Counted from the first letter of the stretch, positions 22,573-32,974 are shown. The stretch: 64,000 nucleotides of DNA from Halopseudomonas phragmitis (GCF_002056295.1 NZ_CP020100.1:3371501-3435500); one strand, 5' to 3'. The notes: generated by a model not told the origin, from the sequence alone. Numbers and translations are program-made.

Positions 22573-24357
22573 CTACTCCAAACGCTCGCGCTGCTGGTCG
22601 GCCCATAGCCGGGCGTAGGCGCCGCCGGTTGCCAGCAGTTCAGTGTGGGTCCCCTGCTCCACTACGCGCCCCTGATCCAGCACCAGAATCCGTTCGGCAT
22701 GAACGATGGTCGACAGCCTGTGGGCAATCGCCAGGGTAGTGCGCTTGCGGGCTACGGCGTTGAGCGCATCGAGAATCAGCCGCTCGGCATGGGTGTCCAG
22801 TGACGAGGTGGCTTCATCAAGGATCAGAATCGGCGGATCCTTGAGCAGCACCCGGGCAATGGCGATCCGCTGCTTCTCACCCCCGGATAATTTCAACCCG
22901 CGCTCACCGACCTGGGTGTTCAGCCCCTCGGGCAGGCGCTTGACGAAGTCTTCCAATTGGGCCGCACGCAGCACCCGCCAGATATCGTCCTCACTGGCCC
23001 CGGGGCAGCCGTAGGCGACGTTGTAGCCGATGCTGTCGTTGAACAGCACGGTATCCTGCGGTACCACGCCGATGGCCCGGCGCAGACTGTCCTGGGTGAC
23101 CTCGCGCAGATCCTGGCCATCGATGCGGATGGCTCCGGCGCTGACATCGTAGAAGCGAAACAGTAGCCGGGCCAAGGTTGATTTGCCCGCACCACTGGGG
23201 CCAACAATCGCCAGGGTGTGCCCGGCGGGAATCTCCAGGCTGACACCCTTTAGAATCGGTCGCTGCGGCTCATAAGCATAGCCGACCGCCTCGAAGCTCA
23301 CCGCCCCGCCCTGCACTTTCAGAGCCGGCGCGCCGGGCTTGTCAGCGACCTTGACCGGCTGTTCGAGCAGGCCGAACAGACGTTCGATATTGGTCAGCGC
23401 CTCACGAATCTCACGGTAGATGAAGCCGAGAAAGTTCAGCGGAATGAACAGCTGGATCATGTAGGCGTTGATCATTACCAGCTCACCCAGGCTCATGCTG
23501 CCAGCTGCCACCTGGTTGGCCGCCAATACCATCATCAGGGTCACCGAACCAGCGATGATCAGCGCCTGGCCGGAGTTCAAGGCCGCCAGCGACAGGCGGT
23601 TCTTCATCCGTGCCGCTTCCCATCCAGCCAGATGGCGGTCGTACTCCTGGGCTTCAAACCGCTCATTGCCGAAATACTTGACCGTCTCGTAATTGAGCAG
23701 GCTGTCTACCGCACGGGTATTGGAGCGGTTGTCCATCTTGTTGCTTTCACGCACGAAGCGGTTGCGCCACTCAGTGCACCAGATTGAAAACGTCCCGTAC
23801 AGAATCACCGAGCCCAGCACGGTCAGCGCATACACCGGACTGAAATTGACCAGCAGGATCACTGCAATCAGGCCAATTTCCAGCAGGGTTGGCAGGATAT
23901 TGAAGACCATGAAGCGCAGCAGAAAGCTGATGCCACTGGTCCCGCGCTCGATATCACGGGCCAGACCACCGGTACGTCGTGCCAGGTGAAAACCCAGATC
24001 CAGCCGGTGCAGATGCTCGAAAACCCTGAGTGAGATACGCCGCATGGCCCGCTCGGCAACCCGGGCGAATACCGCATCACGCAGTTCGGAGAAAAACACC
24101 GAGGAAAAACGCAGAAGGCCGTAGGCTGCAAGCAAGGCTACTGGCACCAGGATCAGGGCCTCAGTGACCGATTCGAAATGCTCGACGATCAGCTTGAGCA
24201 CCCAGGGCACCGCTACCCCGGCAAGCTTGGCCACGAACAGAAAGGCCATGGCCAGTAATACTCGGCCACGAAATTCGTTGAGATAGGGAATCAGGCTGGT
24301 GATGATCCGCCAGTTGACCGGAGCGTTGGCGTACTGATTATCGGAGTGAGGACGCAT
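22573..24357 (-). CDS. ABC exporter of the Atm1/HMT1 type (fused permease-ATPase)
   Basis: The 594-residue half-transporter has a six-helix ABC type-I exporter domain (about 20-320) and an ATPase domain (about 350-594). Walker A is GPSGAGKST (386-394), the signature is LSGGEKQRIAIAR, and Walker B is ILILDEATSSLD. The segment NYETVKYFGNE (about 222-232) is characteristic of Atm1-like exporters, which export glutathione or glutathione-conjugated metal species. An upstream in-frame ATG (24408) would add 17 residues; neither start has a strong Shine-Dalgarno. It is transcribed toward cobA. Confidence 0.88.
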   Translation of the reverse strand: MRPHSDNQYANAPVNWRIITSLIPYLNEFRGRVLLAMAFLFVAKLAGVAVPWVLKLIVEHFESVTEALILVPVALLAAYGLLRFSSVFFSELRDAVFARVAERAMRRISLRVFEHLHRLDLGFHLARRTGGLARDIERGTSGISFLLRFMVFNILPTLLEIGLIAVILLVNFSPVYALTVLGSVILYGTFSIWCTEWRNRFVRESNKMDNRSNTRAVDSLLNYETVKYFGNERFEAQEYDRHLAGWEAARMKNRLSLAALNSGQALIIAGSVTLMMVLAANQVAAGSMSLGELVMINAYMIQLFIPLNFLGFIYREIREALTNIERLFGLLEQPVKVADKPGAPALKVQGGAVSFEAVGYAYEPQRPILKGVSLEIPAGHTLAIVGPSGAGKSTLARLLFRFYDVSAGAIRIDGQDLREVTQDSLRRAIGVVPQDTVLFNDSIGYNVAYGCPGASEDDIWRVLRAAQLEDFVKRLPEGLNTQVGERGLKLSGGEKQRIAIARVLLKDPPILILDEATSSLDTHAERLILDALNAVARKRTTLAIAHRLSTIVHAERILVLDQGRVVEQGTHTELLATGGAYARLWADQQRERLE

Positions 24358-24434
24358 GTTGGGCTGAGGGCCAAGGCTGAAGAAGCCGACAGAGTGTGGG
24401 CTTGCCATCGATGATGGTCAAGCCCACGATTGTC

Positions 24435-25790
24435 TCAGTCCTCGTGCGGAATCGGGTCCGGGTTACGATCCCAGCCGACCATCAGCAGCGTGGCCAGGAC
24501 CCCCAACCCCAGACCGGTCCAGGGATCGAAGAACGCCAGCCCGGCGCCAATCACCAGTACCGTACCCCGCGCGGTGTTGTTGCGTGGAATAGACATGGCC
24601 ACATAGGCACAGGCGAAGGCGGTCAGCATCAGGGTCAGCGCCAGCGCCACATACAGCAGTGGTTGCAGCCCGGTGAGCAGCGGCTTGAGGAAGAACAGCA
24701 GCGGAATCCCCATCAGGTAATAGGAAATCAGTCCGCTGTGCAGGCTGTTCATGGCCTGTTTACCCTGAGCCCAGCGCTGCACGATGATCACCTGCACCCC
24801 AGTCCACATCGCGCCCTGGGTCGGGAAGAACGGCGCGAACAGCCCCAGCAATGCGTTGCGGATACCGACCGACAGGTGGGTCCGGGTCGGATTGATGTCG
24901 ACATGCTCGTCGTGACGCTTGCTCAGGCCGTCGCGGATCACTTCGTTGCCGGTGACGATATCGCCGAACAGGATCACGTAGGTGATGATCGCCAGCGGTA
25001 TGGCCTTGATATACATATCCCAGCTCGGCCAGCCAATAGCGAAGGGCGACATCTTGGCGAAGGCGTCACCCACCGGCGGAATCAAGATGCCCCACTGGAT
25101 GTTGTAACTGATCTCGCCGACCATCGGCCCAACTACCGCTGCAATGAAAAAGCCCGGCAACAGACCTAGTGCCGCAATCAGTGCGACCAGTTTGTGCCTC
25201 TCCTTGAGCTTCTGCATCGGCAGCGAAAAGGAGAAGATCAGGCACACCGCGCAAGCCAGCATGATGCTTACCGGTTGATGCGAGAGCAACGCCGGCTGCG
25301 AACCGTCACCGACAAACACCCGCTGCACCGCAGCAATCGCGGCGCCGAGGATGATCCCGGCCTTGAGCGTGTCTGGCAGCCAGAGCACCAGTTTCTTGCC
25401 CAGCCCGGTTATCCCCAACAACACCAACAGTACGGCAAAGTTCAGTGATAGCGCGGTCATCACCTGGAACCGCGAGGCCGGGTCTTCGTATCCGGTCAAC
25501 ACGAAGGTCAGCACCAGCGGCAACGCCGGGGTGATCCAGCCAGGAGCATAGGGTTCGCCAAAGAAGATCAGCGCGGAGCCGATCAGAATGGAGTGCAGCA
25601 TGGAAACGGCCACGGCTTCTTCGAAGCTCAGGCCGAAGGCACCGGTCATGATCGGGATCAGGGCCAGGCCGGTAGCGGCGGCCACGAAGAACCCCTGCAG
25701 GGCCTCCTGCCAGTAGAACCGCGTGTGGTAGAACGGCAAACGGAAAGTGAACGGCCCCCAGCGCCATCCAGGCAATTCGGGTTGAGACAT
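24435..25790 (-). CDS. NCS2-like membrane permease, substrate unknown
   Basis: The 451-residue polytopic inner-membrane protein has about 12-14 predicted helices. Segments such as FYWQEALQGFFVAAATGLAL and IPLAIITYVILFGDIVTG suggest the nucleobase-cation symporter 2/SLC23-26 fold, a group that includes xanthine and uracil permeases. I cannot read a substrate. It ends 77 bp before the ABC exporter on the same strand. The 253 bp upstream (25791-26043) hold no gene, and no purine-type riboswitch was recognised. Confidence 0.6.
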   Translation of the reverse strand: MSQPELPGWRWGPFTFRLPFYHTRFYWQEALQGFFVAAATGLALIPIMTGAFGLSFEEAVAVSMLHSILIGSALIFFGEPYAPGWITPALPLVLTFVLTGYEDPASRFQVMTALSLNFAVLLVLLGITGLGKKLVLWLPDTLKAGIILGAAIAAVQRVFVGDGSQPALLSHQPVSIMLACAVCLIFSFSLPMQKLKERHKLVALIAALGLLPGFFIAAVVGPMVGEISYNIQWGILIPPVGDAFAKMSPFAIGWPSWDMYIKAIPLAIITYVILFGDIVTGNEVIRDGLSKRHDEHVDINPTRTHLSVGIRNALLGLFAPFFPTQGAMWTGVQVIIVQRWAQGKQAMNSLHSGLISYYLMGIPLLFFLKPLLTGLQPLLYVALALTLMLTAFACAYVAMSIPRNNTARGTVLVIGAGLAFFDPWTGLGLGVLATLLMVGWDRNPDPIPHED

Positions 25791-26043
25791 AGCTGACTCC
25801 GTGGTTCTTATTGGACTTATTGTGTGGCCTGGCCGCAGTGCAACTCAGGCAGCAGTCATTATGCCCAGCGCGGCAAAAAAGTACATGCACCCCGCCAACC
25901 ATGCGGGTTACGCCTTATGGGCCCCAGCCAGCGTCGGAAGCGCCCAGTGACGCGGGCTGGAGCCGGGTCTGCGGGCCTGACAGCGCCCACGCCCAGGCCG
26001 CACCCGAATTATCACGCTGATGAATAGATCATTTCCGACTGTT

Positions 26044-29000
26044 TCAGGCGCTGGCTTGCTGCTCACTGTCCAGGCGATGACGCACCGCATCCGGTGAGCC
26101 AGTCCCTCGCGCCATCAGGCTATACAGTACCGGGATCACAAACAGGGTCAGGAACATCGACACGCTGACTCCGGACACCACCACGATGCCAATGACCTGG
26201 CGGGTTTCCGCGCCCGGACCGAACGCCAGCACCAAGGGAATCGAGCCTGCCACCGTGGTTACCCCGGTCATCAGGATCGGCCGCAGACGCAGAGTGCTGG
26301 CCTCGATCAAAGCCTGCTCGAAGGGCTTGCCGGCATCACGCAACTGGTTGGCGAACTCGACGATCAGGATACCGTTCTTGGCCGCCAGACCAATCAGCAT
26401 CACCAGGCCGATTTGGCTGTAGAGGTTCAGGGTGTTGCCGGTCAGCCACAGCCCGACCAGGGCTCCGCCCACCGCCAGGGGTACACCAAACATGATCACC
26501 AACGGGTGAATAAAGCTTTCGAACTGAGCCGCCAGCACCAGAAATACCACGATCAGGCCCAGCACAAACACGAACAGCAGTGAGCCACTGGCATTACGCA
26601 GGTCCAGTGATTGGCCCTTGTAGTCGATCACCAGGTTTTCCGGCAGGTGCTCACGGGCCAGGCGCTCGACATGATCCAGGGCGGTGCCCAGGGCCACGCC
26701 ATCGGCCAGCGAGGCATCAATGGTGATCGCCCGATTGCGGTTGTAACGGTTCAGGGTGGTCGAGCCGGCATATTCTTCCAGACTGACCAGGTTCGACAAT
26801 GGAATCAGCTGCCCGCTACTGGCCGAGCGCACATAGATATTTTCCATGCTGGCCGCCCGGCGCTGGGTCTCGCGCTCACCTTCGAGGATGACATCGTATT
26901 CCTCGCCTTCATCAATGTAGGTAGTCACCCGCCGCGAACCCAGCATGGTTTCCAGGGTCCGGCCAATAGTACTGATATTGACCCCCAGATCGGCAGCCCG
27001 GTCATAATCGATCTGCACCTCCAGCTGTGGCTGGGTTTCCTTGTAGTCGGAATCGATATTGGTCAGCCCTGGATTGTCCTCAGCGATCTTGCTCAGCAGG
27101 ATATCGCGCCACTCGGCCAGTTCGTCGTAGCTGCCCGCCCCGCCAATCACCAGCCGGAATGGCTGCTGTTGACCGCTGGCAAAGCCCTGGCGCATGACCG
27201 GGAAGGCCCGGACCCCGGGCAGATCGCTCAGGCGCGCCTGAATGTCCGCCATGATTTCCCAACCACTGCGGCGCTGCCCCCAATCCTCCAGCACTACCAC
27301 GGCAATCCCGGTATTGAAGGTGGTCACCGCGCCAAAGGCCCGTGGCGCACGCACCAGCAAGCGACTGATCTCACCAGCGTCGACCAGATCCATCAGGCGT
27401 TTTTCGATTTCATCCATGTACTCAAGCATGTAGTCATAGGAGGCGCCTTCCGGGCCATTAACCATGACGAACAGAGAACCACGGTCCTCACGCGGGGTGT
27501 ACTCACTGGGCAGCTTGTTGAACAGCCAGCCAGTGCCAGCAAACATCAACAGGAACACCAGCAACGCCGCCCAACGGAAACGCAAGACGAAACGCAGAGC
27601 CTTAGCGTAAATACCCCGGGACAGCAACAGTACCCGCTCAACCCAGCGGCTCAGCCAGTTATCTTCGTCATGCGCCTTGAGCACCTTGGATGCCAGCATT
27701 GCCGACAAGGTCAGCGCCACGAAACTGGAGAAGGCCACGGCTGCAGCCATGGTCAGGGCAAACTCGGAGAACAGCCGACCGACATCACCCTGCAAAAAAG
27801 CGATGGGGACGAACACCGCCACCAGCACCAGGGTGGTCGAGACCACCGCAAAGGCCACCTGCCGGGCTCCGTAGAAAGCCGCCACCAGAGGCGTTTCTCC
27901 CTCTTCATCGATACGCCGGCGAATGTTCTCGAGCACAATGATGGCATCATCCACCACCAGACCGATCGCCAATACCAGCGCCAGCAGGGTCAGCAGGTTG
28001 ACGGTAAAGCCAAATAGCAACAGGCCGATGAAGGTTGCAGTAATCGAAACCGGCAGGGTCACCGCAGGCACCAGAATCGCCCGCGGACTGCCAAGAAACA
28101 GGAAGATCGCCAGCACCACCAGTACCAGCGCGATCAACAGGGTACTGTAGACCTCTTTGATCGCGCCCTCGATAAACACCGAGCTATCGAAACTGGGCAG
28201 AATCTGCATGCCCTCCGGCAGGGTCGGATTCAGCGCTTCAACCAGCTCACGAGCTGCCCTGGACACATCCAGGGTGTTGGCGGTGGACTGCCGCTCCAGG
28301 CCAATACCGACCATGGGCACGCCATTGCCACGGAACAGATTGCGCTCTTCTTCGGTGCCCCGCTCGACCCTGGCCACATCACCCAGACGCACCAGATAGT
28401 TGTCATCGCCCCGGGCAATCACCAGCCGGGCGAACTCTTCAGGCAAGGTGAAACTGCGTGCTACCCGTACGGTAAACAAACGGTTCAGCGACTCGATACT
28501 GCCGGCCGGCAGTTCAACGTTCTCGGCCCGCAGTGCATTCTCGACATCCGCTACGGTCAGATTACGCGCTGCCAGCGCCTCACGGTCGAGCCAGACCCGC
28601 ATGGCATAACGCTGGGCGCCACCAACACGCACCTGGCCTACCCCATCTAGAGTGGAAAACCGGTCAACCAGATAGCGCTCAGCGTAATCGGTCAGCTCCG
28701 GCAGGGTCATCCGGTCACTGGCCAGGTTCCACCAGACGATCACGTCCTGGTTGGCATCCAGCTTGCGGACCTGGGGTGGGTCGGCCTCATCGGGCAGTGA
28801 ACGCAGCAGCCCGGAAACCCGGTCACGGATATCGTTGGCCGCTTCGTTGACGTCCTTGTTGATCGAAAACCGCACGGTAATGATCGAACGACTGTCTTCG
28901 CTGCGCGACTCGATATATTCGATACCCTCAACCCCGGCGATCCGCTCCTCAATCACCTGAGTGATTTGCGAGTCGATCACGCTGGCGGCGGCGCCGACAT

Positions 29001-29151
29001 AGGTGGTGTCGATATTGACCACCGGCGGGTCGATGTCGGGGTATTCGCGCAACGGCAGCATACTGAAGGCAACCAGGCCAAAGATTACCAGCAACAAAGC
29101 CAGTACCGTGGCGAAGACCGGCCGAACGACTGCCGTATCCGAAAGAATCAT
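26044..29151 (-). CDS. RND multidrug efflux permease (HAE1 family)
   Basis: The 1035-residue inner-membrane antiporter starts MILSDTAVVRPVFATVLALL. The proton-relay residues are intact: the DD pair in IGLVVDDAIIVLEN (about residue 400) and Lys in GLAAKNGILIVEF (about 923). It should expel hydrophobic compounds using the proton gradient. It begins 10 bp after the adaptor gene and has a GAGGA ribosome site. No outer-membrane channel gene is next to it, so it must borrow a TolC/OprM-like protein. Substrates are unknown; the name MexB-like would be only generic. Confidence 0.93.
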   Translation of the reverse strand: MILSDTAVVRPVFATVLALLLVIFGLVAFSMLPLREYPDIDPPVVNIDTTYVGAAASVIDSQITQVIEERIAGVEGIEYIESRSEDSRSIITVRFSINKDVNEAANDIRDRVSGLLRSLPDEADPPQVRKLDANQDVIVWWNLASDRMTLPELTDYAERYLVDRFSTLDGVGQVRVGGAQRYAMRVWLDREALAARNLTVADVENALRAENVELPAGSIESLNRLFTVRVARSFTLPEEFARLVIARGDDNYLVRLGDVARVERGTEEERNLFRGNGVPMVGIGLERQSTANTLDVSRAARELVEALNPTLPEGMQILPSFDSSVFIEGAIKEVYSTLLIALVLVVLAIFLFLGSPRAILVPAVTLPVSITATFIGLLLFGFTVNLLTLLALVLAIGLVVDDAIIVLENIRRRIDEEGETPLVAAFYGARQVAFAVVSTTLVLVAVFVPIAFLQGDVGRLFSEFALTMAAAVAFSSFVALTLSAMLASKVLKAHDEDNWLSRWVERVLLLSRGIYAKALRFVLRFRWAALLVFLLMFAGTGWLFNKLPSEYTPREDRGSLFVMVNGPEGASYDYMLEYMDEIEKRLMDLVDAGEISRLLVRAPRAFGAVTTFNTGIAVVVLEDWGQRRSGWEIMADIQARLSDLPGVRAFPVMRQGFASGQQQPFRLVIGGAGSYDELAEWRDILLSKIAEDNPGLTNIDSDYKETQPQLEVQIDYDRAADLGVNISTIGRTLETMLGSRRVTTYIDEGEEYDVILEGERETQRRAASMENIYVRSASSGQLIPLSNLVSLEEYAGSTTLNRYNRNRAITIDASLADGVALGTALDHVERLAREHLPENLVIDYKGQSLDLRNASGSLLFVFVLGLIVVFLVLAAQFESFIHPLVIMFGVPLAVGGALVGLWLTGNTLNLYSQIGLVMLIGLAAKNGILIVEFANQLRDAGKPFEQALIEASTLRLRPILMTGVTTVAGSIPLVLAFGPGAETRQVIGIVVVSGVSVSMFLTLFVIPVLYSLMARGTGSPDAVRHRLDSEQQASA

Positions 29152-29161
29152 CGGCGCGTCC

Positions 29162-30247
29162 TCAGTTGACTACAGGGTTGTTGGACAGCGCCTCAGCCAA
29201 GGGTGCGCCCGGCTCCAGTACCGCCTTGATCACGACCCTCTGCCCCGGCTGGACCCGGAAGCCGCCGTGACTGATCACCTGTTCGCCCAATTGCAGCCCA
29301 GAGGTCACTTCGACCAGACCTGGATAACGCTCGCCGATGTTGATCTGGCGCCGCTCGGCTACCCAGCCCCCGTCTCGCTCGCTCAACAACATGACGAACT
29401 GACGCCGCCCGACCGGCACCAGAGCTTCCTCGGGAATCACCAGGGCCTCACGCGGGGCGCTGGCAATCCGCACCGTCATTAGCATCCCCGGGCGCAGCAG
29501 GCCATCGGGGTTGGGAATCAGCGCCCGCACCCGGATCGACCGGGTCACCGGGTCGACTTCATTGTCCACACCACTGATCTCGCCCTCGAACAGCCGACCA
29601 GCGAAGGCTGCACTACTGGCAGTGATCGCCAGCCCCGGACGAATCGAAGCCAGGCGGGTTTCCGGCACACTGAAATCGAGTTTCATGACACTGTCGTCAT
29701 GCAGGGTTGCCACCGGCGTCCCGGGGGTCAGCAGACTGCCGACACTGACCTGACGCAGCCCCACCACGCTGTCGAACGGAGCCCGGATCAGGCGATCGGC
29801 CAGGCGTGCCTCAACAGCCCTGAGACGAGCTTGGGCCAGTTCGCGCTCACGGCGCCGGTCATCCAGTTCCTGATCGGAGACAAACCGCCGCTCGACCAGT
29901 TGTTGGGCCCGTTGCAGTTGCCGCTCGGCATCATTGAACGCCACCCGGGCTTCTTCGAGCTGAGCGAGTTGTTCACGGTTGGTCAACTCGACCAGAATAT
30001 CGCCAGCCTTGAGCCGCTGGCCGTCGGTAAAGTGAATACGGGAGATGGTTTCGGTCATGTTGGCGGTGACCACTGCGGTTTCGTTAGCCTGCAGCGTGCC
30101 GAGCGCCTCGATTTCATTGGCGATCTCGCGCTGTTCGACGGCGGCTACGATGACCTGCATCGGTTGTTGCGCCAGAGCCGGCAAAACCATACAGCATCCC
30201 AAGAGCCAACCGGCGGCCCAGCGCCTGACTCGTACCATCCTAAACAT
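29162..30247 (-). CDS. RND efflux periplasmic adaptor (HlyD/AcrA family)
   Basis: The 361-residue protein starts with a signal peptide (MFRMVRVRRWAAGWLLGCCM, cleaved near ALAQQ). It has a lipoyl/barrel-sandwich hybrid domain (EALGTLQANETAVVTANMTE), a short alpha-hairpin (EARVAFNDAERQLQRAQQLV) and beta-barrel/membrane-proximal domains. It links the RND pump encoded 10 bp downstream to an outer-membrane channel. AGGAA precedes the ATG. It has no lipobox, unlike the adaptor of the second RND pair in this window. Confidence 0.93.
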   Translation of the reverse strand: MFRMVRVRRWAAGWLLGCCMVLPALAQQPMQVIVAAVEQREIANEIEALGTLQANETAVVTANMTETISRIHFTDGQRLKAGDILVELTNREQLAQLEEARVAFNDAERQLQRAQQLVERRFVSDQELDDRRRERELAQARLRAVEARLADRLIRAPFDSVVGLRQVSVGSLLTPGTPVATLHDDSVMKLDFSVPETRLASIRPGLAITASSAAFAGRLFEGEISGVDNEVDPVTRSIRVRALIPNPDGLLRPGMLMTVRIASAPREALVIPEEALVPVGRRQFVMLLSERDGGWVAERRQINIGERYPGLVEVTSGLQLGEQVISHGGFRVQPGQRVVIKAVLEPGAPLAEALSNNPVVN

Positions 30248-30443
30248 GTTTGATTCCTACTTACGCTTTGGCAGAAAGCCGCGAATTATACGTGACCCGA
30301 TAGTCGCTCAATGATGACGCTGCGGCCGGCTTTTGCATACGGCTAATTCCTACAGGATGTGACAGCCCGTCTGAACGACGCGTTCAGCGTAATGGAACCC
30401 TGCGCCCACCTGCGCCAACGCGGCGGCCAGTGGGCGCAACCAG

Positions 30444-31226
30444 TCAATTGCCAAGGGTCTCGGCAAAGAACTGGTGCATGGCATTGAACGCCCTGGTGGC
30501 AACCTTTTCATGGTACTGCGCCTGCCCAGGCACATTAGCGGTCGGGTCGGTAAACGAGTGAACCGCGCCGCCATAGCTGACCAGTTGCCAGTCCACGCCA
30601 GCCTCACGCATCTCAGCCTCGAAAGCCAGCACCTGTTCGGTCGGCACATAGGGATCATCGGCGCCATGCAACACCAGCACGGGTGCCTTGATCGCCTTGG
30701 CATCGGCCACATTGGGCGTATCGAGATTGCCATGGAAGGACACTACAGCGCCAATCGAGGTACCCGAGCGAGCCAGCTCCAGCACCGTCCCACCGCCGAA
30801 ACAGAAGCCAATGGCCGCCAGTCGTTCGGCATCCAGCCCAACTTCATCGGCTTGATCCTTGAACACCTCCAGCGCGGCATTGACCCGCTGGCGCATCAGC
30901 GCCCGGTCCGAGCGCACGAAGCTGGCAGCCTTGCCCGCCTCGTCGGTGTTCTGCGGGCGAATATCCTTGCCGTACATGTCCGCCACGAACACCACATACT
31001 CAGAGCCGCCGGCACGATAGGCTTTCTTTGCCGCATTCTCGGTCACACCCATCCAGTTGGGTACCATCAGGATGCCTGGCCGCCGCTCACTGACCGCATC
31101 GTCATACACCAACATGCCCTGATAGGCCTCGCCGTCAATCTCATAGTCGACCCGTTCAACAACCATTGCAGCCTGCGTCATTCCCGTTACTCCCGCCATC
31201 AGCAAGGTGGACACTATCCTTTTCAT
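30444..31226 (-). CDS. Exported dienelactone hydrolase family protein
   Basis: The 260-residue alpha/beta hydrolase has a signal peptide (MKRIVSTLLMAGVTGMTQAA) and is probably periplasmic. The catalytic triad of the dienelactone hydrolase family is visible: Cys142 in GFCFGGGTVLEL, Asp in HGADDPYVP (about 193) and His in GAVHSFTDP (about 225). The physiological substrate is unknown. The ATG at 31226 is preceded by AAAGGGG and opens the signal peptide, so the slightly longer frame is rejected. Confidence 0.9.
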   Translation of the reverse strand: MKRIVSTLLMAGVTGMTQAAMVVERVDYEIDGEAYQGMLVYDDAVSERRPGILMVPNWMGVTENAAKKAYRAGGSEYVVFVADMYGKDIRPQNTDEAGKAASFVRSDRALMRQRVNAALEVFKDQADEVGLDAERLAAIGFCFGGGTVLELARSGTSIGAVVSFHGNLDTPNVADAKAIKAPVLVLHGADDPYVPTEQVLAFEAEMREAGVDWQLVSYGGAVHSFTDPTANVPGQAQYHEKVATRAFNAMHQFFAETLGN

Positions 31227-31304
31227 GCTTTTCCCCTTTATCCATCGGTTCATTTACAGTGCATCAAGCTTAGCAGCAGTACCACACCGGCATGGGCGCT
31301 CGGC

Positions 31305-32564
31305 TCATGCCGCTTGCACGCCCGTAGCAGCCAGCTCCGCGCCGTTCAGCGTCAGGTTGCTCAGGGCCAGTTGGCGGTCAAACAGCAAGCCGGTCTTGAG
31401 CCCGGCAACGGTACGCAATGCTTCACGCCGGGAGAGAGGCAACTGATTGGCCAGACGAAAACAGGCGTCACGCCATACCGCATAACCGGCTCGGTCCGAC
31501 TGAAACAACGGAGTCAGCATGCGGCTGGCCAGTTGGTAGAAACGCAAGTGACGTCGGCGCACTGCACTGTAACGGGCGAAAGCCTCGGCCAGCCCGGACT
31601 CACGCTGAACCGCAGCGGCTAGTTCCCAGCCATCGACCAGAGCCAGATTGGCACCCTGCCCCAACTGCGGACTCATGCCGTGCGCGGCGTCACCAATCAC
31701 CACCACCCGCCCCTGATGCCATTGGCGCATGCGCACATCGGCATACATCGCCATCGGCAACTGCTCGTGGGTTTCGATATGCGCCAACGCAGTCCCGGTA
31801 TCCGGCCAGCAATCAATCACTTGCTGCTTCCAGACGTTCAGGTCCGTGGCCTGCCAGGCCGGATAATCGGATACCTTGAGGCTCCAGAAAAAACTGCGGC
31901 AGGGCTGTTCAGTACCTGGTTGCAACCCACTGGGCATCAGCCCGACCATGATCCTGGCAGCGTCATAGCGCTGCAACAAGGCTGCAGGCTGGTCAAACGG
32001 CGATGGGCTGATATGCCAAAGAGCGCCCCAGGGGTATGGCCGTATCTGCTGCTTCACCGCCAGCTGGGCACGCAGGCGTGACTGGGTGCCATTGGCAATG
32101 ATCAGGCCATCGAAGCCGCCAAGGCGCCGGCCATCGGCCAGCTCAAGCTGCAGCTGGCGTGCGCCCGGATCGCCGAAACTCTCCACCTCAGCCTCCAGTT
32201 CAATCTCCACGCCGGTTGCCAGAGCCTCGGCATGCAGCACCGCCAACAGATTGCCACGATGCACACCCAAGCCGTAGGCGCCACTGCCCAGATCGCTGTA
32301 GCGAACATCCATTACCCGCAGCCCATCACGACGGCGGCCATCCAGCGCCTCGATCCGAGTGGCCCGGCCGGCCACCGCCGGCAACATCTGCATGCGGTCC
32401 AGCACCTCGATGCCCGATGGCTGAATCAGCAGCCCGGCCCCCCGGGCCTGCGGCTGAGCGAAACGCTCAAACAGCGTTACCCGATGCCCCAACCGGACCA
32501 GCATGATCCCTGCGCTTAGCCCAGCGGTTCCACAGCCAACAATGGCGAAATGATGATGTGACAT
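31305..32564 (-). CDS. FAD-dependent aromatic-type monooxygenase
   Basis: The 419-residue group A flavoprotein monooxygenase has an N-terminal FAD dinucleotide fold (FAIVGCGTAGLSAGIMLVRL) and the second FAD motif VVIGDAAHGMSPQLGQGAN. The fold is that of UbiH/salicylate-hydroxylase relatives, and the substrate is unknown. GGGAGG precedes the ATG. Only 10 bp upstream of that ATG lies the end of a 269-bp MITE, so the native promoter has been pushed away or replaced. Expression may now depend on the element. Confidence 0.88.
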   Translation of the reverse strand: MSHHHFAIVGCGTAGLSAGIMLVRLGHRVTLFERFAQPQARGAGLLIQPSGIEVLDRMQMLPAVAGRATRIEALDGRRRDGLRVMDVRYSDLGSGAYGLGVHRGNLLAVLHAEALATGVEIELEAEVESFGDPGARQLQLELADGRRLGGFDGLIIANGTQSRLRAQLAVKQQIRPYPWGALWHISPSPFDQPAALLQRYDAARIMVGLMPSGLQPGTEQPCRSFFWSLKVSDYPAWQATDLNVWKQQVIDCWPDTGTALAHIETHEQLPMAMYADVRMRQWHQGRVVVIGDAAHGMSPQLGQGANLALVDGWELAAAVQRESGLAEAFARYSAVRRRHLRFYQLASRMLTPLFQSDRAGYAVWRDACFRLANQLPLSRREALRTVAGLKTGLLFDRQLALSNLTLNGAELAATGVQAA

Positions 32565-32574
32565 CCTGCCCTCC

Positions 32575-32843
32575 CTAGGGTCTGTTGACGTTTCATCGCA
32601 AACCACGTTGCTGCGAAAAATGTCGCCAGGCTAGGCGTGGGACGCAGGTAATGGTCGCTCCCTTGCCAAGTCCCACAACAACGCATGGCGACATTTTACG
32701 CGCAACCCGAAGGGCCGGGCCTGTTTTTGCGCGATGCTGCGTTGCTCAATGCTTATTTGGCCCACCAAACCTCGCATCTCGCGCCTTGCCTCGCGCAAAA
32801 ACAGGCGCCGGCGCGGTTGCGATGAAACGTCAACAGACCCTAG
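32575..32843. mobile_element. MITE with 27-bp perfect terminal inverted repeats
   Basis: The termini 32575-32601 and 32817-32843 are perfect 27-bp inverted repeats beginning CTAGGGTCTGTTGACG. CTAG at both ends fits a CTAG/TA target duplication as used by IS5-group elements. The interior has no coding frame. It contains nested inverted repeats (AAAATGTCGCCA/TGGCGACATTTT; GCCTGTTTTTGCGCG/CGCGCAAAAACAGGC), so each half can fold back on itself. It sits directly before the FAD monooxygenase. The rest of the gap to the LysR gene (32844-32974) shows nothing. Confidence 0.88.
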
Positions 32844-32974
32844 CGATTGATGTCTGCGGCGGATTGCTGTAGCCAGTCTCTCGTTTGCTCTGACCACAGC
32901 CCAGTGCGCTCACAAGGGCTGCAAATTCAGCGGCTAACAAATGCAACGAATGCGATGGAGCAATCAACTGGTAT

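Noticed and set aside
26044-30247. Naming the first RND pair after a specific Mex system
   Set aside because: The proteins are clearly HAE1-type pump and adaptor, but sequence reading alone does not separate the many Pseudomonas paralogues.
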